This document shows, piece after piece, positions 18,701-28,433 of a stretch of DNA of 64,000 nt. The notes beneath the pieces were generated by a model. That model saw only the letters and a list, made by a program, of their open reading frames with translations. It made no database searches and was not told the DNA's origin. The stretch is from Bacteroidia bacterium (lineage in GTDB: Bacteria; Bacteroidota; Bacteroidia; J057; JAIXKT01), in assembly GCA_026932145.1 (NCBI GenBank), contig JAIXKT010000044.1, forward strand, positions 1 through 64,000, written 5' to 3'. The position numbers were made by a program, and so were the translations under genes. The number at the start of each line of letters is the position of its first letter. Within the stretch, counting starts at the first letter, position 1.

Positions 18701-21019
18701 ACAAGGACACTAAACGGAGGGGCTGCCGTGTCCATGACGGGTGGGCAATTGCGCTTATCAAAAACATCTGCGACACTACCGGAAATCACCGGAATATACA
18801 CACTAACAGCCGGTACTATTGACTTTTACGGAGCCGGTGCTCAAACTATTCGTTTGCTCCCTTCCGGAAATTCTACACCATATTACAACATGATTTTTCA
18901 AGGGAGTGGCACCAAAACCTTATCAGCCGGAACAACTACTTGTAATAACGCTGTAACGATTCAAAGCACTGCTTTGGTTGAAGTTTCTACCAATACTTTT
19001 AATGGTCCGGCAACACTTACTATGGCCGCAACCGCTTGCAGTTTACGTGTTTCAAAAGTAACAGGCTCCCCTACTTTGCCCGAACTTACCGGTAGCTATA
19101 CCCTAAATTCTCCAAGCGTCATAGAACTATACACTGCGGCGGCTGGCACTTTTACCCAGTACTTGCGCACCGCAAGTTACTCCAGACTATTATTCTCAAA
19201 CCCAACAGTAAACTGCAATATAACTCGCTATTTATCAAATAATACCAGCGTTAGTAGCCAAGTAACCATCAGCAATGCTTCAGGACTTTCAAATGTTATT
19301 GATATACAGAATTTCACCTTTGGAGGTACTGCCAACTTAGCTATGGCAAATAAGAGTGTTCTAAGAATATCCAAAAATGGTGCTGTTATCCCTGAATTTT
19401 CTGGAACTTATACCTACACCGATGGAGGCAGCATTGCCGCTTCACCTACCGTAGAACTTTATGGCAGCGGTAATCAAACCCTACGCCTTGATGCCGGATA
19501 TCGAAATCTTTTATTCAGCAATGTTGGTACAAAGACCTTACAAACAGGTACAACCACAGCAAGCAGACAGGTTTCTATAACAAACGGCGTAGTGGTCGTT
19601 CCCTGAAGCACAGACCAATTTAACGGTACTGCTGAGTTAAATATGACCGGTGGTGAACTGCAAATTGCCACTTTACAAAGCACTGCAAACCCGATTCCCC
19701 AATTTACCGGAACATACTCGCTCACGGCAGGACGAGTTACTGTCAATGGTACAGGGTCTCAAACCATTCGTTCTGCTGCTTCAACGCCAACTGCAACTTA
19801 CCATGAGCTAAACTTTGCCGGATCCGGAGTCAAAACACTGTCAGGAGACGTTACTGTAAACTCTCGGTTACTTTTAAACTTACCAACCTCTACTGGCAAT
19901 TATGTTAATGCAGGTATTAACATCCTAACAGTCAATAATGATGCGGTTGGCGCAGTAAACAGAACCGGTGGGCATATCGTTGGAACCCTTAGACGTGCTG
20001 TTGATAATACTACCTTTCCGCTAACCTACTTTTATCCGGTAGGTAGTGATAACAGTAGCACAGCTACTTACTACGAGCCGCTATTTGCAGTGCTTAACTC
20101 AACATTTCCGGGTGTCAACTTTTTACAATCTTTCTTCAGCAAAGCGACTCCTTCCTCAAATTGGTCTCCTCCACTTTCAGAAAATGGAAATAGTTACACT
20201 GATATTGAAGATGAGGGCTTTTGGGACTTAACCCCAACGACTGGGCCTTCCGGCTCTGTTAGCTATGGAGCGCGGGTAATTCCTTCTTCCGGCTGGGCTT
20301 ATTCAGGAACTAACTTAGCATTAGTGAAACGGTCTCCCGCATCTCTTGACCCAGATAATAAATGGAACTGGCATTCAAGTACCCGAATATCTGATTTTGA
20401 AAGAACGGATTATACAACGTTTTCAGAATTTGGAATAGCCTCCGGTTCAACTCCTTTGCCAATAGAAACCAGCCCTTTAACAGCTTGGCCTGTTCATTCA
20501 AATCCGTCTATTTTGCTACAATGGCAAAGCTTGATGGAAGTGAATCTGAAACAATATGTATTACAAAAAAGTTTAACCCTAAACTTTGAGCATTTTGAAG
20601 ACATTACCACTTTAAATGCTCACGGAAATAATTATATCTATAATTATCAGGATTTTCAGATAATACCTAATCAACTATATTATTATCGTTTTAAAGCTGT
20701 TGATAAAGATGGGAAAACACAATATTCCAATATAGCAACAGCGATATTGAATAATGAGCAGAATCTATCTTTTCAGGTATTTCCAAATCCGGCTAAGGAA
20801 ACTATCAACTTCTCCATTTTTACGGAGGACAAGGGAAATTTAGTCATCGAAGTGTTTGATATAGCACAAAAAAGAGTATTACATTTTTCAAAAGAAATTC
20901 CTGAAAATCAGGTTTATGCTCACAAATTTGATCTTGACGGTTTATCATCAGGGGTTTATGCTTACCGTATATCATTGAACGGAAAGATTATTACAGATAA
21001 GTTTTTAATAACTCGCTAA
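15791..21019 (+). pseudogene. Giant type IX-secreted adhesin-like protein split by an in-frame TGA
   Basis: The locus encodes about 1740 residues in one frame, interrupted by TGA at 19604-19606. Downstream sequence continues in the same frame with homologous repeat sequence, so this is one gene. In order it has a signal peptide ending W-S-Q; repeated beta-sandwich/MAM-like segments (D-F-N-D-V at the start and Y-D-W-S-V near 515); PKD-like domains at about 295-500; a W-V-G-T-T-A-D-W-N-T-A-A-N-W leader near residue 717; about four modules of about 100 residues; and a C-terminal type IX sorting domain beginning V-F-P-N-P-A-K-E-T. The stop removes the last repeat and the sorting domain, so a truncated product should not be secreted properly. 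TGA is an ordinary stop elsewhere in this window (obg, tatC-side genes, mobA). A sequencing error is the main alternative. Confidence 0.85.
18776..19990 (+). repeat. Four tandem modules of about 100 codons inside the secreted protein
   Basis: Modules start near 18776, 19075, 19387 and 19691, each with a [LI]-P-[EQ]-[LIF]-[TS]-G-x-Y-[ST] motif, then a G-x-[QG]-x-x-R-L segment and a T-K-T-L-[SQ] segment. Spacing is 299, 312 and 304 nt. The modules are diverged, so they are old duplications rather than a recent expansion. The TGA falls between modules three and four. Confidence 0.7.
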
Positions 21020-21039
21020 ACTATCCATTTCAAACTAAG

Positions 21040-21080
21040 CATTTTGGGCGTATCTATTTTGATTAGATACGCCCAAAATG
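21040..21080. terminator. Perfect 17-bp hairpin, bidirectional terminator
   Basis: CATTTTGGGCGTATCTA and its exact reverse complement flank a 7-nt loop. It lies between the convergent secreted-protein gene (stop at 21019) and kdsA (stop at 21210), and is followed by TTT on the plus strand. This fits an intrinsic terminator working in both directions. Confidence 0.75.
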
Positions 21081-21085
21081 TTTGG

Positions 21086-21196
21086 GAGTGGTTCAGAAAG
21101 CTATGATTCCATTGGTGGAGCATTATTGTAATCTGGGCATCATGGTTTTCTGATCATAATTTCAGTCTTTCTCAAGCTATGCTGTTTGAGCTACAA
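21086..21196 (+). repeat. Copy A of the dispersed intergenic repeat family
   Basis: It begins AGTGGTTCAGAAAGCTATGA, shares ATTGGTG-GCATTATT and GGCATCATGGTTTTCT with copies C and D, and ends with a degenerate inverted terminal sequence (GCTGTTTGAGCTACAATC). It is about 110 bp long and non-coding. Confidence 0.65.
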
Positions 21197-21209
21197 TCAA
21201 AGTATCAGA

Positions 21210-22049
21210 CTATTCTATGTTGGTGGCGGTATGCAGTCTGAGTATTTTTGTTAAAAGCGGTTCAAGGTTTGGGATTTTCAGCATATTAGGTCCGTCACTG
21301 GGGGCGTTATCCGGGTCTGGATGAACTTCTAAAAACAAGGCATCCATTCCTACTGCTGCTGCTGCTGCTGCTAATATCGGTACAAATTCACGTTGTCCGC
21401 CACTACGGTCTCCTAAACCTCCGGGCTGTTGAACACTATGGGTAGCATCAAAAACAACCGGAAAACCTAACGCCTGCATCTGCGGTAAACCCCGAAAATC
21501 TACTACCAAAGTATTGTAGCCAAAAGAAGTACCCCGCTCGGTTAGCAATATATTTTCACAGCCTGATAGCATTAACTTTTCTGCAACTCCCTTCATATCC
21601 CAAGGGGCCAAAAACTGGCCTTTTTTTACATTTACGGGTTTACCTGTTTTAGCTGCCGCTACCAATAAATCTGTTTGCCGGCATAAAAAGGCGGGTATCT
21701 GCAAGACATCTACTACTTGAGCGGCTACTTCTGCTTGCCAACTCTCATGTATATCTGTCAAAACAGGTAATCCTGTTTTTTGGCGAATATCTGATAATAC
21801 TTGTAACCCATATTCTAAGCCATTCCCGCGAAAAGAACGGTTAGAGCTTCGATTTGCCTTATCAAATGAAGCTTTAAAAATAAATGGAATATTTAACTTG
21901 CTGCATACGGCCTGAATTTCAAGTGCAATTTGAAGTGTTAGTTCGGGCGTTTCTACAATACATGGCCCGGCTATCAGCACTAAGGGATTCTGATTCCCAA
22001 TGAGAATATCCCCTACACGGCACACACGGGTATGTAGTGAATTTGCCAT
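21210..22049 (-). CDS. kdsA: 3-deoxy-8-phosphooctulonate (KDO-8-P) synthase
   Basis: KdsA condenses phosphoenolpyruvate with arabinose-5-phosphate to make KDO-8-P for lipopolysaccharide inner core. The 279-residue protein shows I-A-G-P-C-I-V-E near the N-terminus, [12 protein letters not shown], then L-T-D-I-H-E and [11 protein letters not shown]. It touches the upstream enoyl-CoA hydratase gene (1-nt overlap). This places the organism among Gram-negatives that make KDO. Confidence 0.96.
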   Translation of the reverse strand: MANSLHTRVCRVGDILIGNQNPLVLIAGPCIVETPELTLQIALEIQAVCSKLNIPFIFKASFDKANRSSNRSFRGNGLEYGLQVLSDIRQKTGLPVLTDIHESWQAEVAAQVVDVLQIPAFLCRQTDLLVAAAKTGKPVNVKKGQFLAPWDMKGVAEKLMLSGCENILLTERGTSFGYNTLVVDFRGLPQMQALGFPVVFDATHSVQQPGGLGDRSGGQREFVPILAAAAAAVGMDALFLEVHPDPDNAPSDGPNMLKIPNLEPLLTKILRLHTATNIE

Positions 22050-22828
22050 TAATTTCCGGTAAAGTTAGGGGAGCGTTTTTCTACAAATGAACTTACACCC
22101 TCAATGTAATCATGGGTTTTACCTGCAATTTCTTGGCTAAACATCTCTGATTCAAGTGCTTTTTCTAATGAAACGGAACCTGATTGGTGCAGCATCCGCT
22201 TAATAAGCCCGATTGCTTTGCTTGCAGATGTTGCATATTTTTGAGCTATTTCAGCAGTTGCAGAGTCTAACAATTCGGGACTTACTACCTGATTAACAAT
22301 TCCTTGTGTAAGTGCTTCTACGGCGGAAATTTTATTACCGAGTGTAGCATATTCAAATGCTTTTCGGTATCCCACAAGGCGCGGAAGCGTAAACGAACTG
22401 CCGGTATCAAGAACCAAACCGATATTAACAAAAGCAAAGAGTAGGGATGCCTGTTCGCTGGCTATGATATAGTCGCAAGCGATAGCTACACCGGCACCGG
22501 CACCGGCAGCTATTCCGTTTAATTTTGCAATAAAGGGTTTCTCTATTGTTTGAATCAGTTTTGCTTTGGGATTATAACGGTTAGCCACAGACTCCCCTAA
22601 TGAACGGGTTACGCCGGCAACATCTTTGAGGTCTTGCCCAGAGCAAAAAGCCTTTCCCGAACCGGTAATTACGATGGCTCGCACAGCACTATCTTTGTCA
22701 GCCTTCTTGAGTGCATCTATAAATTCTGCACTCATCTCATTGTTGAAAGCATTATAACGATCCGGACGATTAAAAGTTATCGTTAAAACGCCGGAATCAA
22801 GTTCGTACAATAGTGTGTTGTAGTTCAT
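22049..22828 (-). CDS. Enoyl-CoA hydratase/isomerase family protein (PaaG-like)
   Basis: The 259-residue crotonase-fold protein has the oxyanion segment A-F-C-S-G-Q-D-L near residue 62 and [12 protein letters not shown] near 110. The segment G-L-V-L-D-T-G-S-S resembles the catalytic Asp loop of PaaG (epoxyphenylacetyl-CoA isomerase), and the usual hydratase Glu pair is not evident. No other phenylacetate genes are in the window, so the substrate is uncertain. It sits between fabD and kdsA in a tight minus-strand operon (2 nt from fabD). Confidence 0.8.
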   Translation of the reverse strand: MNYNTLLYELDSGVLTITFNRPDRYNAFNNEMSAEFIDALKKADKDSAVRAIVITGSGKAFCSGQDLKDVAGVTRSLGESVANRYNPKAKLIQTIEKPFIAKLNGIAAGAGAGVAIACDYIIASEQASLLFAFVNIGLVLDTGSSFTLPRLVGYRKAFEYATLGNKISAVEALTQGIVNQVVSPELLDSATAEIAQKYATSASKAIGLIKRMLHQSGSVSLEKALESEMFSQEIAGKTHDYIEGVSSFVEKRSPNFTGN

Positions 22829-22830
22829 TT

Positions 22831-23730
22831 TTAGGTTAATTGTGGGGGGATCATTTGGTGGCCGGTAACGCTTACGTTTCGTAAAATTCGTTTTACCAGT
22901 CCTTGTAATACCTTGCCTGGCCCAATTTCAATATAATGTGTGAAGCCGTCTTGGTGTAAGTTACGAACTATTTGTGTCCAGTAAACGGGGGATGTTAGCT
23001 GCTGAATCAGGCGTTCTCTGATAACGCCGACATCAACGGTTGGTTCTGCGGATACATTTTGGTAAATAGAGCAAACAGGAGGTCTGATTTCTGTATTGTT
23101 GATTGCTTCGGCGAGTTTTGCTCGTGCTGACTCCATCAGTGGGGAATGAAAAGCACCGTTTACAGGAAGTATTTGTGCTATTTTAGCTCCGGCTTCTTTG
23201 GCAGCTACTGCCATTTTTTCAATACCTTTACAGCTACCGGAAACAACTAATTGATTGGGTGAGTTATAGTTAGCCGGCCATACGTCTCCTATTTTTTGGC
23301 AGAGGTGCTCTACTTCTGCGTCTTCTAAGCCAACTATAGCGGCCATAGCACTGGGGGTGGCATCACAGGCTTCCTGCATAGCCCGTGCACGCGCCAGCAC
23401 TAACCGAAGCCCGTCTTCCCAATCAATAGAGCCAATCGCCGCTAACGCCGAAATCTCTCCCAAAGAATGACCCGCTATTGCAGCAGCATCTTTGGAGATA
23501 TTCATCGTTTGAGCTAATAATACTGAATGAACATAAATAGCAGGCTGAGTTACAGAGGTTTGCTTTAGCTCCATATCTGTTCCGTTACACATAAGGGCAG
23601 TAAGAGAATATCCGACTATTTCATCTGCACGGGCAAACTTCTGCCGTAAATCCTCAGAATAGCTGGATAATTCCCGCCCCATACCTGAGAATTGCGAGCC
23701 TTGGCCTGGAAAAAGGTAAACGACTTTCAT
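22831..23730 (-). CDS. fabD: Malonyl-CoA:ACP transacylase
   Basis: FabD moves malonyl groups from CoA to acyl carrier protein for fatty acid synthesis. The start is placed at the ATG at 23730, giving M-K-V-V-Y-L-F-P-G-Q-G-S-Q, the normal FabD N-terminus (299 residues). A longer frame to 23781 would read through the -7 box. The nucleophile motif G-H-S-L-G-E and the later G-A-F-H-S-P-L-M His motif are present. It leads the fabD-hydratase-kdsA operon. Confidence 0.95.
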   Translation of the reverse strand: MKVVYLFPGQGSQFSGMGRELSSYSEDLRQKFARADEIVGYSLTALMCNGTDMELKQTSVTQPAIYVHSVLLAQTMNISKDAAAIAGHSLGEISALAAIGSIDWEDGLRLVLARARAMQEACDATPSAMAAIVGLEDAEVEHLCQKIGDVWPANYNSPNQLVVSGSCKGIEKMAVAAKEAGAKIAQILPVNGAFHSPLMESARAKLAEAINNTEIRPPVCSIYQNVSAEPTVDVGVIRERLIQQLTSPVYWTQIVRNLHQDGFTHYIEIGPGKVLQGLVKRILRNVSVTGHQMIPPQLT

Positions 23731-23744
23731 TGTATTTGGGTTCG

Positions 23745-23752
23745 CAAAATTA
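23745..23752 (-). promoter_or_regulatory. -7 box TAATTTTG for the fabD operon
   Basis: This minus-strand TAnnTTTG match lies 14 nt upstream of the fabD ATG at 23730 and supports that start over the longer reading frame. Confidence 0.45.
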
Positions 23753-23980
23753 CATCTTTTAAAAATAAAACCCGCATACATCCATAGCTTTTTTCTAAGA
23801 CCTCGCTGAAAGTTAAACCATAGCTTAAAACCTAAATTCTAATGTTAAGACTTTTAAGCTAATATCCAAAAAAATTTGGAATCAGATAATTAATTTTAGT
23901 TGGAAAAATAAGGTTTTTGTTAAATCTATCTTGTTTTTTAAGACTTTCGCGAAAGATTTTTTAGGGTAGAATTTATTGGG

Positions 23981-25474
23981 ATGGAAAAGTACGATGTATG
24001 TGTGATCGGGAGCGGCCCTGCTGGTTTTGCAGCAGCAATGCGCGCATTAGATTACGGAAAAAAAGTGGTGCTTATTGAAAAAAACTTAGTTGGCGGTGCC
24101 GGCGTTTTTAATGGAGCACTATCCTCAAAGACACTCTGGGAACTCTCTAAGGATATTCGCAAACTAAATGTTACCGATAGAGGATACGTAATAGAGCGAT
24201 ATGAAGTTGATTATCAAGAAATTACCAAAACAGTTCATGCGGCTGTTATGGAAAGAAAAAAACTATTATTACATCAGATAAATAAGTTACAGGGGCAAAT
24301 TTACCCTGGCCGTTTTCGGCTAATGCGTGGATTTGCCAGCGTTGAAAGCCCGAATACAGTCTCTATTACAGACAAAAAAGGAAATAAAGAAGTCGTTTTT
24401 GCCTATAATATCATTTTGGCCTCCGGCAGTACGCCCAGAAAGCTACCCACTATTCCTATTGATGAGCAAGTAATCGTTACAAGCGATGGTATTTCTAACT
24501 TTAAGGATTTTCCGAAGAGTATAGTTGTTTTGGGGGCTGGTGTTGTGGGCTGCGAATTTGCTACTATTTTTTCCAATTTCGGCAAAACGCAAGTGCGCCT
24601 GATAGATAAAGCACCCCGAATGCTTTCCTTTGAAGATGAAGATATTTCTAAAATCGTAGAAAGTAATCTCAAAAAAAATGGGGTTTTATTTCATCATAAT
24701 GCCTCTTTGGATTGTATGACCATTGAGAATGGGCGCGTAAAATATGTGTTAAATTACCGCGACGGCAGTAAAGAAACACATTATGCCGAAAAAGCCTTAG
24801 TATCTATCGGAAGGGTAGCTTCTTTTGAAAATATGGGGCTTGAAAAAATCGGAATACAATTTACGGACAAAGGAAATATTTGGACGGATGACTCCCGCAC
24901 CTCTGTCCCTAATATCTATGCCGTTGGAGATTTAACTGCAGATATTTCTTTGGTAAATGTAGGTGAATTAGAGGGAAGGCACGCCGTTGAAAGAATTTAT
25001 GGAAATATCTCAAAAACACTTAAGTATGATAACATCTCTACTATTATGTTTTTGCATCCGGAAGTTGCCGGAGTAGGGTTAAATGAAATAGAAGCCCAGA
25101 AAAAAAATATCAATTATCGAGTAGCTACCTATAGTTATTCCCATATTCCCAGGGCAATTGCGATGCGCAACACAAATGGTTTTTTTAAGATTATTGTTAC
25201 AGATGACGAAGAAATGCGTATTTTGGGTATGCGCGCCATTGGAGAGCACGCCTCCAGCGTGATAGAAGCCGTCTCTTTATTGATTTCGATGAATAAAGGG
25301 GTGTCAGAACTTGCGGAACTCATTCACCCGCACCCGTCTATGACAGAGGGAATCCAAGAGTGCGTTCGGATGCTATTTGGAAAATCTATTATGAAGCCGG
25401 CTGTATTTACCGAAAACCTAAAATGCTACCGCGTAGTAAATGGACAACGTTTTGAGTTTCACAAAGGAAATTAA
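23981..25474 (+). CDS. FAD/NAD flavoprotein of the disulfide-reductase family lacking the redox cysteines
   Basis: The 497-residue protein resembles soluble pyridine nucleotide transhydrogenase (SthA) and dihydrolipoamide dehydrogenase. FAD binding is V-I-G-S-G-P-A-G-F-A-A-A at residue 8, NAD binding is V-L-G-A-G-V-V-G-C-E-F, and the second FAD motif is Y-A-V-G-D-L. At the place where the family carries the redox Cys pair it reads V-G-G-A-G-V-F-N-G-A-L-S-S-K-T, with no Cys. The dimerisation domain retains the H-P-H-P-S-M-T-E motif. It therefore cannot do disulfide exchange by the usual route; a transhydrogenase-like or quinone-linked role is possible. Confidence 0.75.
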   Translation: MEKYDVCVIGSGPAGFAAAMRALDYGKKVVLIEKNLVGGAGVFNGALSSKTLWELSKDIRKLNVTDRGYVIERYEVDYQEITKTVHAAVMERKKLLLHQINKLQGQIYPGRFRLMRGFASVESPNTVSITDKKGNKEVVFAYNIILASGSTPRKLPTIPIDEQVIVTSDGISNFKDFPKSIVVLGAGVVGCEFATIFSNFGKTQVRLIDKAPRMLSFEDEDISKIVESNLKKNGVLFHHNASLDCMTIENGRVKYVLNYRDGSKETHYAEKALVSIGRVASFENMGLEKIGIQFTDKGNIWTDDSRTSVPNIYAVGDLTADISLVNVGELEGRHAVERIYGNISKTLKYDNISTIMFLHPEVAGVGLNEIEAQKKNINYRVATYSYSHIPRAIAMRNTNGFFKIIVTDDEEMRILGMRAIGEHASSVIEAVSLLISMNKGVSELAELIHPHPSMTEGIQECVRMLFGKSIMKPAVFTENLKCYRVVNGQRFEFHKGN

Positions 25475-25573
25475 ACACCTTTTTAGAATCATTATACCGT
25501 AAAAATCATTCTGTTTATCCAAGATTCACAACAAACAAAAGCAGGTTCACGTACATTTGTTACAGATTCAAAA

Positions 25574-26083
25574 ATGAGTATTCCATTTTGGCAAGATTCC
25601 CAGTTTTACCGCAAGCAAACCTATTTATTACTACTTGCGCTGGTATTAAATGTTATTTTTGTTTATTCGCCGACCTATACTTATACTGATAATGCTGTTT
25701 CTTTGGCAGAAGCTACCGGCGGGCAGGTTCTGCTATTTCAACCACAAGCAACACTTCCGGAAACGCTGATGCTAAAAATGATGTTTCCGCTTACTATCAT
25801 AACTATCCTTACGGTAGTAATTTCGATTTTTACCTTTGCGAATCGAACTAAGCAGGTTTTATTTGGCCGTTTTGCATTTTTAATGCAAGTTGCGTGCTTG
25901 GTATTGTCTTATCTCAGCGGGGATATTTTACAATCACATTTTACGGTTACCTCTCAATCCGTTAAAATGTCTTTTAGCTATGGGTTGATATTTCCCGTAT
26001 TGAGTTTACTGTTAATAGCTGCTGCAATCAAATTAGTTCAACGAGATATTAAACGGCTTAAATCAATGGACCGTTTACGGTAA
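25574..26083 (+). CDS. Four-span membrane protein (DUF4293-like)
   Basis: The 169-residue protein has four hydrophobic segments (about residues 15-35, 70-90, 100-120 and 135-155) and a basic C-terminal tail. The layout matches the small Bacteroidota DUF4293 family, but the N-terminal family motif is not clear. A TACATTTG box at 25552-25559 sits 14 nt before the ATG. lepB follows after 10 nt, so the two are probably one operon. Function unknown. Confidence 0.65.
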   Translation: MSIPFWQDSQFYRKQTYLLLLALVLNVIFVYSPTYTYTDNAVSLAEATGGQVLLFQPQATLPETLMLKMMFPLTIITILTVVISIFTFANRTKQVLFGRFAFLMQVACLVLSYLSGDILQSHFTVTSQSVKMSFSYGLIFPVLSLLLIAAAIKLVQRDIKRLKSMDRLR

Positions 26084-26093
26084 TTTTTAAAAC

Positions 26094-27230
26094 ATGACTT
26101 GGAAATTTTGGCAAAAAAGCACAACCGCTAATTCCAAAGAAAAGCCTAAAAAAGGCCCCTTTCGGGAATGGTTAGATGCTATTGTGTGGGCTGGAAGTGC
26201 CGCTATCATCATTCGCAGTTTTTTCTTAGAACTGTATATGATTCCAACAAGCTCTATGGAAAGTTCCCTTTTAGTAGGTGATTTTCTGGTAGTGAGTAAG
26301 TTTCATTACGGAACCCGTCTGCCTATGGTGCCACTTTCAGTGCCATTTGTGCATAACAAGCTACCATTGGTAAATGTCAAATCTTATTTAGATTGGATAG
26401 TTTTACCATACTTGCGCCTGCCCGGAATTACAGAAGTAAAGCGTAATGATGTGGTAGTCTTTAACTATCCAGCGGATGATATTGAACCCAATAACCCGGA
26501 TTTAGGCCCCGTTGCTGAAACCAGTATAAAAGAAAACTACATCAAACGTTGTGTGGCTATTTCGGGAGATACATTACAAGTTATTAATCATCAAGTATAT
26601 ATTAACGGAAAAGTTGGTTTTAACCCGCCCGAAATGCAGTATAGCTATGATGTGCGTACCTCTCAGGAAGGCTTTAATCCAAAAGCGTTAGGTGAATTAG
26701 GCTTTCGCGACCCAGAAGATAGTAACCGAAATTGGGGAGAAATAGGACCAGGGCAATATCGGTTTGATATGACAGCCAAAACAGCGGCTACGATTAAATC
26801 ATGGAGTAACGTAACCAAAGTAGAGCCCGTTATCTTAGACACCTCCATTTATTTAGATAATATTTACCCCAAAAGCCCACTATTCAAATGGAATTATGAC
26901 CAATTCGGCCCAATTATTATCCCCAAAAAAGGAATGACAATTTCACTAACAGACTCAAACATAGCTACTTACAAGAGAGTTATCGTTGCTTATGAAGGCC
27001 ATACCTTAGAAGGTTCTGCCGGAAAAACTCTGATTGACGGAAAGCCGGCTACCACTTACACCTTTGAAATGAACTATTATTTTATGATGGGTGATAACCG
27101 AAATAACTCATTAGATGGCCGTTTTTGGGGATTCGTTCCAGAAAGCCATATTGTTGGGAAGCCCTTGATTGTTTTATTTTCTAAGGAAAATGGAATACGC
27201 TGGGGACGTTTCTTTCGTTTAATAGATTAG
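26094..27230 (+). CDS. lepB: Signal peptidase I
   Basis: LepB cleaves signal peptides of secreted proteins on the periplasmic face. After one N-terminal membrane anchor the catalytic Ser is in M-I-P-T-S-S-M-E-S (Ser54), and the general-base Lys is in N-Y-I-K-R-C-V-A-I-S-G-D (about Lys152). M-G-D-N-R-N-N-S-L-D-G-R-F-W-G closes the active site. The 378 residues include an extra segment of about 130 residues between the Lys and the GDN motif, typical of Bacteroidota. The WD40 gene starts at the very next base after the stop. Confidence 0.96.
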   Translation: MTWKFWQKSTTANSKEKPKKGPFREWLDAIVWAGSAAIIIRSFFLELYMIPTSSMESSLLVGDFLVVSKFHYGTRLPMVPLSVPFVHNKLPLVNVKSYLDWIVLPYLRLPGITEVKRNDVVVFNYPADDIEPNNPDLGPVAETSIKENYIKRCVAISGDTLQVINHQVYINGKVGFNPPEMQYSYDVRTSQEGFNPKALGELGFRDPEDSNRNWGEIGPGQYRFDMTAKTAATIKSWSNVTKVEPVILDTSIYLDNIYPKSPLFKWNYDQFGPIIIPKKGMTISLTDSNIATYKRVIVAYEGHTLEGSAGKTLIDGKPATTYTFEMNYYFMMGDNRNNSLDGRFWGFVPESHIVGKPLIVLFSKENGIRWGRFFRLID

Positions 27231-28145
27231 ATGCTTCATTGTGAATTTTTTCAGGAATTTTCTGGCCATAGAGGAGGTATTTATCGCTTAGTTCCCGGCC
27301 AAGAAGATATTTTTTATTCTGTTGCCGGAGATGGCGTTGTTGCTCAATGGGAGCTCGGTAATGTAACCGCTACCGCCTTATTGCAAACGGATAGCCCCAT
27401 TTTTGCGGCTTATATTGCACAAGAACAGCAACTTTTCTTTGCAGGTCAGCAAAACGGAATATTGCAAATACTATCCCTACAAACCCGTAAGATAGTTCAG
27501 AAAATCAACTTATCTGCCCCTATCTATGATATTCGGGTGATTCATAACCAGTTATGGGTAGCCTGCGGAAAAGGTTTTTGCGCTGTTTTAGACCTCAATA
27601 ACTTTGAGAAACAGCATACGATTCAGCTAAATAACCAAAATATCCGTACAATCCTTCCAATTCTGGGTAAACAACAGGTGGCAATATCCGGCAGTAATGG
27701 AAAAATTTATCTTTTAAATTCCAATAACTACCATATTTTGCAGGAATGGCAAGCCGCTGTTAGAACGATTTTTACTTTAGTAGAAAAACCGGCTTCTAAC
27801 CTGCCCATTCTGTATAGCGGCGGCTTAAATGCAGTATTAAATCGGTGGTGCATTAACCCAATCAACAAAGAAGTAGAAATTTCTGCCCATCTTTTTGCCA
27901 TTAACCAAATTATTATCATTCCAGAATTTAGTCTATTAGTAAGTGCTTCATCGGATAAGTCGTTTAAAATTTGGGACTTAGAAACATTAACTTTATTAAA
28001 GGTTATTGATCCCACTAAGCCAAAATCTCATATTGCCAGTATAAACACTATTTGCTGGCTACCTAACGCACAAATGTTGGTAACCGCAGGAGACGATAAG
28101 AGAATATTAAGTTGGAAAATTTACCGTAACCAGCACAACAATTAA
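27231..28145 (+). CDS. WD40-repeat protein
   Basis: The 304-residue protein is built of beta-propeller repeats. The clearest are S-A-S-S-D-K-S-F-K-I-W-D-L and T-A-G-D-D-K-R-I-L-S-W-K near the C-terminus; earlier blades are degenerate. No signal peptide is seen, so it is probably cytoplasmic. There is no gap between it and lepB, so it is translationally coupled. Interaction partners are unknown. Confidence 0.85.
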   Translation: MLHCEFFQEFSGHRGGIYRLVPGQEDIFYSVAGDGVVAQWELGNVTATALLQTDSPIFAAYIAQEQQLFFAGQQNGILQILSLQTRKIVQKINLSAPIYDIRVIHNQLWVACGKGFCAVLDLNNFEKQHTIQLNNQNIRTILPILGKQQVAISGSNGKIYLLNSNNYHILQEWQAAVRTIFTLVEKPASNLPILYSGGLNAVLNRWCINPINKEVEISAHLFAINQIIIIPEFSLLVSASSDKSFKIWDLETLTLLKVIDPTKPKSHIASINTICWLPNAQMLVTAGDDKRILSWKIYRNQHNN

Positions 28146-28158
28146 GCAGAAAAAGAAC

Positions 28159-28166
28159 TAACTTTG
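28159..28166 (+). promoter_or_regulatory. -7 box TAACTTTG upstream of tatA
   Basis: This is an exact TAnnTTTG match 33 nt before the tatA ATG. No convincing -33 element is seen, so it is a candidate only. Confidence 0.35.
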
Positions 28167-28199
28167 CCAATTATTCAACATTTTTAATTCAAGCAATTT

Positions 28200-28427
28200 A
28201 TGTTTGGTTTAGGTACTGGGGAAATTATCTTAATACTATTAGTTATCCTTGTTTTTTTTGGTGCAAAGCGCATACCTGAGCTAGCGAAAGGGCTGGGAAA
28301 AGGTATTCGAGAGTTTAAAGACGCTTCACAAGGCATACAAAATTCTGTACGCAAAGAAATTGAAGCAGACGTAGAAACTACTAAGCGAATTGAACCCAAC
28401 ACAACAGAGAAGAAACTGGAAGATTAG
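28200..28427 (+). CDS. tatA: Twin-arginine translocase TatA/TatE (housekeeping copy)
   Basis: The 75-residue protein has one N-terminal span, then the diagnostic F-F-G-A-K-R-I-P-E-L-A-K-G-L-G-K hinge and an amphipathic helix with a charged tail. TatA oligomers form the protein-conducting part of the Tat system. It precedes gatA by 6 nt and is separate from tatC (7.6 kb) and from the second tatA in the molybdoenzyme operon (58.8 kb). Confidence 0.93.
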   Translation: MFGLGTGEIILILLVILVFFGAKRIPELAKGLGKGIREFKDASQGIQNSVRKEIEADVETTKRIEPNTTEKKLED

Positions 28428-28433
28428 GAAGTC

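Noticed and set aside
19604-19606. Selenocysteine or reassigned TGA codon
   Set aside because: TGA terminates several intact genes in the window, including obg and mobA; the aligned position in sister repeats is not Cys, and no selenium-related gene is seen.
18776-19990. CRISPR or recent tandem-repeat array
   Set aside because: The periodicity is about 300 bp with strongly diverged copies in one reading frame, which is protein-domain repetition.
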